Part shown: positions 38,813 to 50,165 of the stretch, in pieces
How the letters are laid out: every line of letters begins with the position of its first letter
Position numbering within the stretch: position 1 is the first letter of the stretch
Position numbers and translations under genes: made by a program
The notes under the pieces: model-generated
The model's database searches: none
What the model was told of the DNA's origin: nothing
What the model saw: only the letters and a program-made list of their open reading frames with translations
Source of the DNA: Puffinus mauretanicus
Taxonomy: Eukaryota; Chordata; Aves; Procellariiformes; Procellariidae
NCBI GenBank assembly: GCA_023333565.1
Contig: JAJKFH010002815.1
Coordinates: 30,001-94,000 of the forward strand
Length of the DNA: 64,000 bases
Direction: 5' to 3'

Positions 38813-38880
38813 TTTTAGTGGAGAATAAACCCAAAGGGATACATCCTGCCCTATGCTGGGGTTTTATGAGCCTGGCCTAC
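38813..38880 (+). repeat. Copy B of an unidentified dispersed repeat
   Basis: Second copy of the element described at 37,481-37,549, same orientation. Beyond about 38,880 and before about 38,790 the two loci stop matching convincingly by eye, although 'acacaa.ca' upstream may extend the homology. Confidence 0.75.
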
Positions 38881-41800
38881 CTTCCCTGGGCCAGAAGTTG
38901 TGCCCACTTTTCTTGAGGTGACTTATATCCACTGTAGTCCTCTTAGATGCTCAGCTGGTATGATTGAGCTGTGGATTATTAAACAGTGAAATGACAAAGG
39001 TGCAGGAAGTGCCGTGCATGGGAAAATACAATGACACAGGGCCCGTGAATTTGCATTGCTACCATGCATTTGATTAAGCTACTGAAACCTCTCAGTGACT
39101 TAGTACCTACAGGACACCCTGCTCCAAAACCTGCCCTGTTTTCTTAGATACTTGGACCAAGCCAAGCTTTAGATACCTAAGATAGGATATAGGCAGAGTG
39201 AAGGATTTTATATCAAAAATTTCCATTCTGAAAACTGTTCTCTGATTACTGCCTAACTCTGGAGACATCTAAACTTCATAATGGCTTCAACTGTCATCTT
39301 TAAAGTTTCCCAGAAGTTCTTCCTTTTTGACATGCATGGAAGCATCTCATTCCTCGTAACACTGAGCAGCTTTGTTCCTCTCAGCCCCTACGTTCAGACA
39401 CTCCTTAACTGTTACATCCGCCTATGCTAAGGAGCTAGCAGAATATCCCTGGACAATTAGGTCCACTAAAAATGCGGTGGTTGCAACTAATTTCCTTGAT
39501 ATTATGAGCAAAGAAAGACCCAGAATATAGAGAGTCCATATTTCCATTTTCATTTCCATTCCTGATGGAGGACATCAGCTCAAGATCTGTTCATAGGACT
39601 TCTGATACTAGTAACCTCCTTCGTTTTTTCAGTTTGCCTCCCTATCACATTGCTTTTCTAAGAGGTGAGGATATGGCAGTTTTCCAGTTAAGAATCTGAT
39701 TTCTGTGTGAGCATTCCTGTTACATCTCTTGCTTCTTAAATAAACAGCTGCAGAACAGTGAGAAGAAACAGAAAGGGAACAAAATTTCTTCAGAAGAAAC
39801 AGTGTATTAGCTTCTGATGATGAACAAGGCTAAGGGGTAAAACCTGGTAAATTTCTGCTACAATGTGCTTCTTCATTGCTGTCACAATAACACCGGCGGC
39901 AGCTGAGCTATCACAGCGTGTTTGCAGCTCCAGCTGGAGCTAACTGTGAAAGTCCACTTTTTTTTTAATGTTTCTTAAACTCTTAGGAAGTTGAGTAGTC
40001 CTTCCACTCAAGCTGTTTGAAAGGTCTAATGTACAAAAAACATCAAGGAACCATGATCAAGGGTGCCTAAGCAAACTGAGAAATTTCAGAAGATCTAAAG
40101 GAAACTGAGGCTAAATCAATGAGTCTCCTTCTACAAGTGCCTGTTTCAAAAGTCTGGTTTGCCAGCTAGCCAGGATTATACTTTTAGACAGCCAAATTTA
40201 GGTGAGATGAATCTTACTGTTAGGAGTCTGAAAGTCTGCATAACATTCTTAATTTTTTCATGATTTAACACATCAACACAATTTTTCTTCCCTCTTCTAA
40301 AATTATTCTTCACTTCTCAACATCAAATCAACTAGACCAAACTAATGTTCTGTATCACAGCCACCCAAAATGGAAAAAATTGTTCTAACTACAACTTTCT
40401 AAGCTGTTTTCAATACATTATATTTTATGGAAATCCTCCTTCCAAACTCTTTCTAGTACTGCAATTCTCTAACTTTATTTGATATGTTTATTGTAATTTA
40501 TAGCATTCACTGTCTCTCATATTCATAATAAAAATTTGGTTTTCATAATCAGATAACTTGACCTGACTACATTTATCAAAGATTTAGAAACTGCTTGCAA
40601 ATAAGCTTTAGAATAGCCTTTTTAAAAATTGAAATATCTGTCTGCATTATGGGGAAATATAATCAATACCGCGGAGTTTAAGAAAAGTTCAGCTAGTGAA
40701 TCTGCAGGAGAAAATAAACCTATATCTAATATGATATGAAAAGTCAGGGTTTTCTAAAGAGGTTTTTGTGTTGCCTGTCATCTGCCTTTTGTTTAGTCAA
40801 TCAAGTGAATACATTTACTTTTGACATATTTGATCATAAGTTTAATGAGGTAGATATAAAACAAGAGAGGTGAAATTAGCTCCTTAGAAGGGAATAATGG
40901 AGAAATGGTGTAAAAAAATAAATTGTGTGTTCAAAAACTTAAAATCATTCCCACACAGAAGTTAGGTATTTCAGCTGTTTAATGCATTGGGTTTTGAGAG
41001 GATTCATCTAGACTGTGCTTCTTGTTCCAAAGTAAATGAATTTAGAGGTTGCTTCAGTAAACTGTCCAAAGTCTCCTGAAATGGGAAGAAAATCTCCCCC
41101 TTGAGTAGCATGGAATTTTTATCAGGCCTCAGGTGTTGGTGAGACTTTTCTTAGTGTTAGAAAAGGATCACATAATTTAGTATGAGTAGCAAACTCTCCT
41201 CCAGAGAAGCCAGGTCTACGGTAGCTGCTGGTAAGTTGGAGGTCAAACCCAGGATACAGCAGCAGAGCAGCAGGAACAAAGCACCTCCTAGTCAGTTCTG
41301 TTAGGTGCTTAATGCTCTCTGAACATTTCCTCTCACAAACATCTCATAAACTAAGCAGTTTCTCATAATGGGGGAAAACAGAAGCAAAACACTTGTCTGT
41401 AGTATTGCTACAAAATTTGAGAGGGCTGAAGCATTCCAGTATCAGCCCTTCTGTGTCTACCTACCTAAAAATCTCATTAGTAGTTGCACAGAGCAGGAAA
41501 TTATTTATGAATGACATGTTACAGCATTTTTAAAGGATGCCATAGTAAAATTAATCAAATGGAAAAGCTCAAATGAGTAGTTTAAATCTTCCCATTTCAG
41601 TGTCTGCTTCCTGATTTTATATCAGTGTGAAGAACTTTACTAATGCAGTGTGTATTTATAATCCATAGATAAGGAACCCAAAGTGCTACCTCCAATGTCT
41701 GTTGTACCCAGGGAAGTATAGAATAAATTGGAATAGGTGCAGGTAAAGCTCCAAACTGAGCACAGGGAAGAGAGCTGCACAGCCACACGGCTGAAGAAAC

Positions 41801-44800
41801 ACCACATGGTACAGCAGAGCAAAGGATAGACTGACTAAAAAAGATTCTAATCCCATCCTCTTTCTTCCCCACAGAAAACCCATGCCTACATGTGCAAGGG
41901 AAAGTTTGACCAAAAAAGGATTCTAATACAAATTACCCATATATTTCTGACAGGGACAACATGTTGCAAACTAGCTGCTCACCTTTTGTTTATTGACGTA
42001 AGAATGTTTCATATCAGTGATGCTATGTTTGGCAAGAAATAGAAGTTGCATCATACCATGAGCATATTTGGGAAACAGGGACCAAATTCTCAAACCTGGA
42101 CCCAGGCATAAACGTCTTTGCCTCCCAATGCCTAGGCAGGGTGTCGTGGGGACCATCAAATTCTCCGGTCCCTAATCAGACCCCTCCCACCCTCCTCAAA
42201 TTTCTAACTTTTTTTCAACTTTTCCCTAACAAATCTTTTCTTATTTTAATACAATACCTAAACAGAAAATAGAAAAGTTATTTTATAGGTTTTGGTGCTG
42301 AAAAGAATGGACAAATAGTCTATTGCATCAGAAATGTTCTCTTAAATGGAATGACTTTAAATAGAAAAAAATGTCGATGCAAAAAGTTCAATCTGTGAAG
42401 TCCTCATAGCTCAAATATATACTTTTAGGGCTCTTTACTCTCATCCTCAGAAAGACAAAACCAGAACCCCAATTAAAGTAGTGTCAAGCTTAATGTCCTT
42501 GTTAAGGATGAATTGGTTCACAAATTGTGTTTACAGAGAAGCTGTTTCTGCAAACAAGGTGTGTAATATGAGACTTAAGAATGCCAGTATGTTCAGCTTA
42601 TCAAAGCAAAGGCAAACAGGTGACTTGGCCATTGTGGGTGACAGGTACTTGTACATGGGAGAGGTTTGTCAGTCAGAACCTTCCCAGTCTTGCTGACAAA
42701 GTCATAACAAAATTCAGTGGCCAAAAAGTCAGTTTGGACAAATTTATCTTTGAAATAAAAGGAAAATTCCTGACAGGTCTTTGAGGGGCAATTAGGCATG
42801 TGGAACAGTTTATAGAGGGAGATAATGAACTCATGGTAAGTTGAAATCTTTAAAACAAAGGTGTCAACTGTCTTCCCTGAAAAATGTACTTAAATATAGG
42901 CTGGATTTTTGCAGCTTCTGGGAGATATTATTTGTCTGTGTATCATTTGCATGGGAGCTAAGGGAAGAAAGCTGGGTGGGGAAGCGCTTGGTCATGATGT
43001 TTTCTTCTGGCCACAGAGTTTGTGAGACTCTGAATGGCCCAGATGCCCCTGCAAGGGCTCTGGGGGAGCAGAATTGCCTACATGGCCTTCAGCATCCTCA
43101 GAGTACTTGCAGCAGGACAGTAAGACAATGTCTGTAATCCAGTTCAAACACCAACTCTGTCCTCATTCTTAAGTCATGCTGCTTTCTCATTGTCTCACTG
43201 TTCCCTTGAATTTTGTATTCTTTGCTGCACAAGAGCCCAATTTCAATAGGACAACATGTGCCAATATCCACTAACAGAAACAGAGTGGAGGCAGGGGAAA
43301 AGTTTGATTTCAGCTCTACTTACTTACATCTGGTGTAACTTTACTGATTTCTGAGACTAATTTAATGCCTTCTAATTCTGAATTCTGCAAGGTACTGAAC
43401 AGTCTGATTTAATACACTTAACATGAAGTACCTCAACAGTTTAGCCAATGTCAGTGAGACTAATTATTAGTTTATTATTGCAAGCTTAAGTGTTTTTCTG
43501 GGTATAGGCTACAGTACTCGGCACAGTGGAGAAAGAAATCCTCTAAGTGTTATTCTATCACTAAAAAGTTCATCAATTTGCAGAAAAATATTGGGGGAGG
43601 AATCCAATTTTTACGTAGCCTAAAGCTCCTTAACACGCTTGTCAACTCTCTTTTCTTCAAAGCCTCCAGTAATGCTCATGGAATACTTAAGAATTCACAA
43701 TAAATGAACCTTTCATTCATTACAGGCTGAAAACAGCTTCCAAATGAAAGAAAATGTATTTCACTTAGGAAATCTGCTTTGGTTCATTCTTTGAAAACTT
43801 TGAAGATAACGAGGCCTGTGTATAAAAGGGAATGTACAACATTAGCAGGACCATTGGGGATACTTAGACGTCTACTTTCCAACTCAGTAATTCATTTTCC
43901 CAGACAATTATTAGAACCAGGAGTTCTCTTTTCTGGAGCATGTGAGAAGTATGCCACACATCTTAACACTGGTAATGTTTGCTTTTGTAGGTCTCTTAAT
44001 TGAAATAAAATGTTCTTTCAGTAATGTTTATATTGGAACAAAGAGGATATATCTTGCAAATATGAAGGTTGAAAGGAAAGGCTGTTATATGCTGGCCAGG
44101 AAATCGAAGATTAGTACTCCTTGGATTTGTTGTTACTTGACATAAACTTATTTTGTGGCCTGAATGGATCTCCTAGATCCACAATTAATTTGCCAGTTAA
44201 CATAAGTGTGCTTACTTTGTGGCAATATGAACAGCAAAGTTTATTTAATGCTAAATGATGGTGATACCATCATTTACACAACAAATGTATAAAGATATGC
44301 TGAATGATCTTCCAGCGTTATTTTCACTACTATAAAATGCATTTGTTTGACTGGATCCAGTATAAATTCCCAAATGACAGAAGAATGTGTTTCTTCTGAA
44401 AGTTCAAAAACATGATATCAGAAACAATATCAAGGGAAAATACTACATCCCACACTTTAAATTTACCAACCGTAACATAAAATGTTAATACTTCTCTAAG
44501 GGTATTCTGACTTATGCCTGTCTTCTCTTTTCCATGGTTTTGTGTGAGGGAAAATATATGAACTATCACAGCAGGGTTTATGAAAGTTGAAGTGAGTAAT
44601 CACGATGATACTTTTCAATATTTCCTGTAAAATCTTCCACCTATCCACTATAGCAAGGCTGGATAGATCAAGGGGAAGTATTTAAAGACTGCTGCAGTAT
44701 TTATTTCCTGTCATGAAAAGCAGGTCACCTCTGGTAACTTCTCTGTTGAAGAAAATCTCTGTAATCTCAATAGAACTGTGTGTGTGTTTAAAAAAAATCA

Positions 44801-47556
44801 TCTGGATTAATCATTACCATATTTCTACCGCTCTGTTCTAACAGCAAATGTCTACAACTTGAGTTATGCCTTTGGCTCTAGCTATCTTTTCAGTACCAAG
44901 GGGAGTGTTCTCCTATAGACTGACATCTGTATTTTAATGACACAGTGAGGGAGCCTTTTGTTTCATTTTGGTTTTGCACACTGAAATCCAGTGCTTTGTC
45001 TTACAGGTGCTAAGTCACGAGCTTTCATAATGAGACCAGTCAGGTACTTTATTTTTCAGTGCTGGGACAAAGCATGACAAATACTTGTAAAACATTTCAA
45101 GTAAAAGGTGTGAATCAGGTAGTAGAAAAACAGGCAGTAAAATATGTCTTTAATTACCTTTGTAAACTATTATCTTAGTACCAGTTTCTTGTAATCAGAT
45201 TGCATTTGCCTTTTCAATAGGTGACATTCCAGCCCTTTCTGCAAAGACACTTTTAAGAATCCCATGCCATCTTGTCCATCTCACATCATTCCAGCAGGAG
45301 CAGGTGGGAGAACTGGAAGTTACATCTGGGCACCAGCTCTTCTGCAGGTAAGCCCATGCCGCAAAGTGGGTCATATAATGGCTTATAATAAGTTACACTA
45401 AAAGTTTTGCCTGTGAATCTAACCAGGGTCTTCCTGGAACAGGTCCTACAGGTGCTGTAATAGCCAAATAGTATAGATAAGTGGCTCTTTTGACATCATT
45501 GTTATCCCCCAATGCTGCTTTACCCAGTAAGGTGAATGCAACCTGCTGATGTATTTTTAGGAGAATGGTGAGGAGTCACATTTTGCACACACCCCTTTTT
45601 TTTACTTCCATGGTTGCAGCTAGTGTTCTGAAGATTTCACAGCTGTTTCCAGCATGTGTCTGTGTGACACCAGTTGCTCTAAAGAAGACTTCCTCTTCTT
45701 CAGTGCAGAAGGCAAGCATTGCTACTACAAAGCTTCCGATTTTTCTGCCAGCAGAACTCCATTGTGCTCCTATCCAGCATGCAGTGCCAGCCTGAGCCAC
45801 TTGTTCATAGAAGGAGGAAGAGGAAACAAACTGGTAATTGGAGCTGCTTGTCCTAAAGTATTTGTTGTGAGAAACCAAAGAGGGCCTGGTGCATTAATGC
45901 ACATCTCTGAAATCATCAAAGAATCACAAGCTCAGCTTCTTGAAGCTCCTGGCAATGTGACTTCATACTGAACCAAAACCAACCATGGCAAAGGTTTCAG
46001 GTCTGGCTTGTGTTTACCCCATCTATTTCTCCAACAGACATGGGAGAGGGACTAAAATAAGCTCCTTAAATGCAACTGTATCTAGAATGTGGATTTATTA
46101 AATTAGAACAGAGCTTTCTTTAAAAAAAAAGAAAAAGTTATGTTTTAGGAATATGTGTTTGTATGTGCATACAATGTGCATTCGCTCCTGATACTTCTGA
46201 TACACAGCAAGGAGCCAGGAAAAAAACAAGCCAGAGGTTTCCCTTAACCTAAAAGGCCGTGTTGCCTTGTGGCTTCTCAACAGGTTTAAGGTCTGAGGAG
46301 AACTATTCCCAAAACTGATGCTTACCTGTAACCTGATCTTCGTGCCCTGAGAACATAATATGTAATGAGGTGGTAATGATTCCAAGCACTCCAGTAAAGC
46401 CATGTATATCCACTGAAAAAAACACAGCGTGTACACTCAAGATTGTTTTTTTGTCTGTGCTGCTTTTTGGTTGTTGCTATTATTATCCCTCCCAAATAGT
46501 CCTGTATCTTCCTGACCTTTTCTTAATGGCCTTCTGAAAAGGCAACTTCCTTACCAGTGCACTAGCTATTTAAGATGTATCTGTAGGGCATGAAGCCCTG
46601 GAAATAATGTAAATTGGCCTGTACTGTATGATATCTTGCATCCTAGGCAGAAATCTGCACCAAACTACACCTCTCCATGGCACTTTCCTATATAGACATA
46701 CCTGAGCTTTGCAAACATTAACTGAATGTTTGTATCATTGTTGTCATGGTGAAATAACTGCATTTTCCAGGCATCTGGCATGTTAACAAGATAACCCAAG
46801 GAAGAACATAATTGGAAGTATCTAGAGAACTACAGCTATGGAGGGATATCGATAGAGTCAGATACAGTAATCTGGGGGATCCACCTCCCTCTCCCCCTCC
46901 ATCCTCTTCTGCGGCTGTTTCCCAAGAGGGCTGCTCTTGGACGAGAAAAGAGGAATGTCTATTTGGTAACAGTACATAATTACCTTCAGCACTGTTTACA
47001 GAAAACAGGCTGGCTACTATAAGCACACTGAACCAGCACAGCACAAAGCCTGCACAAAACACTTAGCTGCAGCATTCAACTTGGTAATGATTCAGGCCTC
47101 CAGGGAAGACAGAGCACAAGGGTCAAACATTAAAACAACATTTGTTAAAAAGCATGTGTGTTAAGGTCATGGCTGGAAGAACACGACATTTTTTCATACA
47201 TCTCAGGAAAGTATAAAAATACAATATGCCCTCTGTAGAACGCTCACTTTTTAGATGCAAAGTAGGCTGTGACCATGAATAGTTATGAATTATACTTAGT
47301 TAATGCTGATGCTGTGCTCTCCAAAGGCTTTTTCTTTTCCTGCCATGTGGGGATGCCCTAGAAATTCAACCAAAGAAAAGATGTGGGCAGGAACAAAAGA
47401 CCTCAGCTAGCTGCCAGATTTGTTCAGAACAGTACAACGAGTGTGGTCCTAGAAAGGAGGAAATTGCTGCTGCGCAGTTGGAGTCAGTTCTTTCATTCAG
47501 TGTCAGAACAAGGCTTTCTAGTATGGTTCCTACATGCGGGGCAACTTAACAAATGT
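38881..47556. other. Unique non-coding sequence, no supported gene
   Basis: About 8.7 kb with no recognisable exon, RNA gene or young repeat. Open frames of 60-112 codons lack family resemblance. At 43,301-43,350 the words 'acatctggtgtaacttta' recall an old amniote repeat in which 'ggtgtaactccattgaagtcagtgg' is typical, but the match is too short to call. Confidence 0.5.
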
Positions 47557-47612
47557 AAGAATGGCTGTATTCAGCCAGACCACAGTCCATCTAGCTAAGT
47601 ATCCTGCCAATA
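47557..47612 (+). mobile_element. Ancient amniote repeat fragment
   Basis: The string running from 'aagaatggctgtattcagcc' through 'agaccacagtccatctagct' to 'aagtatcctgcc' closely follows a repeat that is abundant in turtles and crocodilians and persists in birds ('...gccatactgggtcagaccaaaggtccatctagcccagtatcctgtc...'). I recall it as an old LINE-related (CR1/L3-type) sequence, but the family name is uncertain. Sequence on either side may belong to the same element but is too diverged to place by eye. Confidence 0.65.
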
Positions 47613-48830
47613 TTAAATCCTTTGGAAAGATTATAGGAATGGGACCAGAAGACATTCATGCTTCCCAAGATTATTGTCTCAAATGGCAACCTTTTACAGC
47701 ACTAAGAGTGCCATTTTGTGTTGTGCTGGGAGCAAGCTTGAGCACTGGACTCTTAAGTGTCCATGATGCTTTACTGTGAGCATGCCCTGAGGCATGGTTT
47801 TGATTCAGGTTAACTGTCTTTGAGACAGAGTGCTCAGGCACTGTTCAGGGACTATTTTGTGCCAAGAACTGTTCCCACTGGCAGAATGAACAAGACTGCA
47901 TCAGATCTGAGTCCAGTTTTCTGCAGCTTTTCCTTTACCATTAGTCCAGCACATATAGCTGCCCTCATACTTCACTGCAGGCTATGCATTAAACCCCCTC
48001 AGTTTCATGCAGTAAAAACATCACTAAGAGCACTGCAACTCTATTTGCACAATATCCACTTATAGCTACCCCACCCCCAACCCCCAACATAAAATTTATT
48101 ACAATGTTTTGAGACCACAGAGAGCACCAAAGAAACCTGGGACCAAGTACTATGCAGCTTGGACAAAGCTGACTCGAGTTGACTGGCCTCAGTACTCTGG
48201 TCCTGTTTTATTTAGCACTATGGGAATGGCTTTTCATTTAAAAGTTCTCAGTATTTCATTTTCAGTTAATTTGTCCACTCACTTTTTGAACCCATGTAAG
48301 CTTTTACCATCTGTTACCACGCTAGAAGAAGATGTTCAGAGCTTTTGATCTGGGAAGAACCACTTCACCTCTCTTTGTTTAATACACGCACTTTTGGGCT
48401 GTATGTCTGGTCAGGTGCCTTTTGTGACCTTGGAAAGCAAAAAGTCCAAACAAATCCATAGAGATAGGACACCTCTAGTGACTTCTTACTACTAGACAGA
48501 ATAATAAGAAGGGCTGGAGACTCTGGAACATCCAGCTACAGAGCTCTCTGGGCTCTGATTGACTATTGCCTCTTGAGCACTCACCCACTCATACTAGTGA
48601 GGACACAGCTGGTCGAGACATTGTGGGTGGTGTCCTAATGACTAGCCAGTCCAGTCATGGTTCTGACACAGTTAAGGAGTTCTTTTGCAGACCATTTACA
48701 AAGGCTTTGCAAATTGTTTTTAGGGAGTTAAAGATATAGTGGGCATTCGGTTAGTGGGAATCAGCATTTGCTTTATGGCTAAAAAGTTGCTATGTAAATG
48801 AACTCCATCTTTGGAAGTGTATCCTATTAC
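47613..48830. other. Unique non-coding sequence
   Basis: No gene is supported. A C-rich run at 48,067-48,087 ('ccccacccccaaccccc') has only three C blocks and is not a full quadruplex motif on the minus strand. Confidence 0.5.
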
Positions 48831-48857
48831 GTGTATATATATATACACACACACACA
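48831..48857. repeat. (TA)n(CA)n microsatellite
   Basis: A compound dinucleotide repeat. Its first 18 bases, 'gtgtatatatatatacac', form a perfect palindrome. It lies about 40 bases before the CR1 copy at 48,895. Confidence 0.9.
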
Positions 48858-48894
48858 AATTTATACTTTTGCTGGGAAACCTGAAGGATTGTTT

Positions 48895-49112
48895 CTCAGA
48901 GGACATAGAAATACTTTTTTACTGCAAGGGTGACCAAGCACTGGAACAGGTTGCCCAGAGAGGTTGTGGAGTCTCCATCCTTGGAGATATTCAAAAGCCG
49001 TCTGGAACATGGTCCTGGCCAACTGGCTCTAGGTGGCCCTGCTTGAGCAGGGGGGGTGGACAAGATGACCTCCAGAGGTCCCTTCCAGCCTCCACCATTC
49101 AGTGATTCTGTT
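48895..49112 (+). mobile_element. CR1 LINE 3' end
   Basis: Clear match to the avian CR1 3' terminal region from memory. In order it shows 'tactgcaagggtgacc', 'gcactggaacaggttgccca', 'gagaggttgtggagtctcca', 'tccttggagatattcaaaa', 'ggtggccctgcttgagcagg', 'gacctccagaggtcccttcc', and a terminal 'cattcagtgattctg' that corresponds to the short 3' tail repeat of CR1. It is strongly 5'-truncated at about 218 bp and better preserved than the copy at 1.3-1.8 kb, so probably a younger subfamily. There is no open reading frame from the element. Confidence 0.95.
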
Positions 49113-50068
49113 AAAACCCTAAAGAAACTTCTGTAAAGCTGATAAAAGATGAACAAAGGAATCATCATAAAACTGGTTGACCTACAAAATCCCTCAGATT
49201 TGGGAGAAAACAAGTGCCAATTATAGTGAACGAACAGCACTTTTGTCTCTTAAATAGGTCTAGGAAAGTCTCATTGAGGGGAAGGTGATGGAGTTTTGCA
49301 GAAGTGATTTAGGTTGTGAAGTAATCTGCCAAGCTCAAAAGTGGAACTTCAGCCTGCCTCTATCAGTTGCAATTGCACAGAACACAACACAAAGCAACAG
49401 TCCTGCTGCACCAGTGAGATTAGAAGGGCTTCCTGGATGGTTGACATTGCTATGAAATAGTCCTATTTATACCAGAGCATGGTTAACAAGAAAGATCATA
49501 TGTGCCAAAAAAAAAAAAAGAAAAGGAAAGGGAAACAATTTGATCCTTCAGTCTCCTCTCCCCCAGAAAACCAGATTAAGATACTTGTCTTCAGTCAAAT
49601 GCATGCTGTATTACAACTCTCTGTTCATGTAACAAAGGATTTATTTACAGTGTTGTTCCTTTAGATCTACATTCTGAGATAAAATCATAACTGAACATAA
49701 GATCCTTCAGGTTTCCCTGTACATTATAACTTATTTACCCATAATTGTGTAAATTCATTGAGATGTATAGCACCAGCTCTTCCAGCTGACGATGCTGCAG
49801 AGGGAGCACAAAGAGGGAGCACTGTCCTGCCAGCAGCACCCACATCATTCCAGCGTGCAGGTCCTGCAGCCTGGGATGTTACTCTGGATTAAACATCTGT
49901 GATGCTGGGGTCAGGATCTTGTTCACAGGTTTGCCTTCGCTACACTTACAGGCTCTCAATCAGCAAATATATAAAAATATGATGAGATTAATGAAATCAC
50001 AAGAACTACAATGCCTTGGATACCATTTGTAACTAATTTTGATAACCTGATACACTAGTATAAAAATA
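49113..50068. other. Unique non-coding sequence
   Basis: No gene is supported. There is an A-rich run at 49,507-49,520. A GC-richer part at 49,780-49,890 contains the local repeat 'gagggagcac', occurring twice. Confidence 0.5.
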
Positions 50069-50082
50069 GTTGCTATAGCAAC
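50069..50082. promoter_or_regulatory. Perfect palindromic RFX X-box-like site
   Basis: The 14-mer 'gttgctatagcaac' is its own reverse complement and fits the X-box consensus bound by RFX-family winged-helix factors (two RGYAAC half-sites facing each other). RFX factors control ciliary genes and MHC class II genes. No promoter or exon is visible nearby, so a distal enhancer role is only inference. Confidence 0.4.
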
Positions 50083-50151
50083 CTAAAGTCATGTCAAAGA
50101 GTTGGATGTGCTAATTGGCATGCAGTGTGAGTAGTTCATTCACCGGTTTCT

Positions 50152-50165
50152 ATTGCTATGGAAAC
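50152..50165 (-). promoter_or_regulatory. Second RFX X-box-like site
   Basis: On the minus strand this reads 'gtttccatagcaat', which agrees with the X-box form GTTGCCATAGCAAC at 12 of 14 positions. It lies 69 bases from the perfect palindrome at 50,069-50,082. A homeodomain-like 'ctaattgg' sits between them (about 50,111-50,118). Confidence 0.35.

Noticed and set aside
43301..43350. Ancient amniote repeat with 'ggtgtaact' core
   Set aside because: Only about 18 bases resemble the family from memory, which is too short to call.
46098..46436. 112-codon minus-strand frame with internal splice-like sites (21-nt piece 'ggcacgaagatcaggttaca' plus g)
   Set aside because: The frame starts and ends in low-complexity DNA including an A run, composition is not protein-like, and the acceptor is weak.
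48067..48087. C-rich run as a minus-strand G-quadruplex
   Set aside because: Only three clear blocks of three or more C are present. A fourth is lacking.
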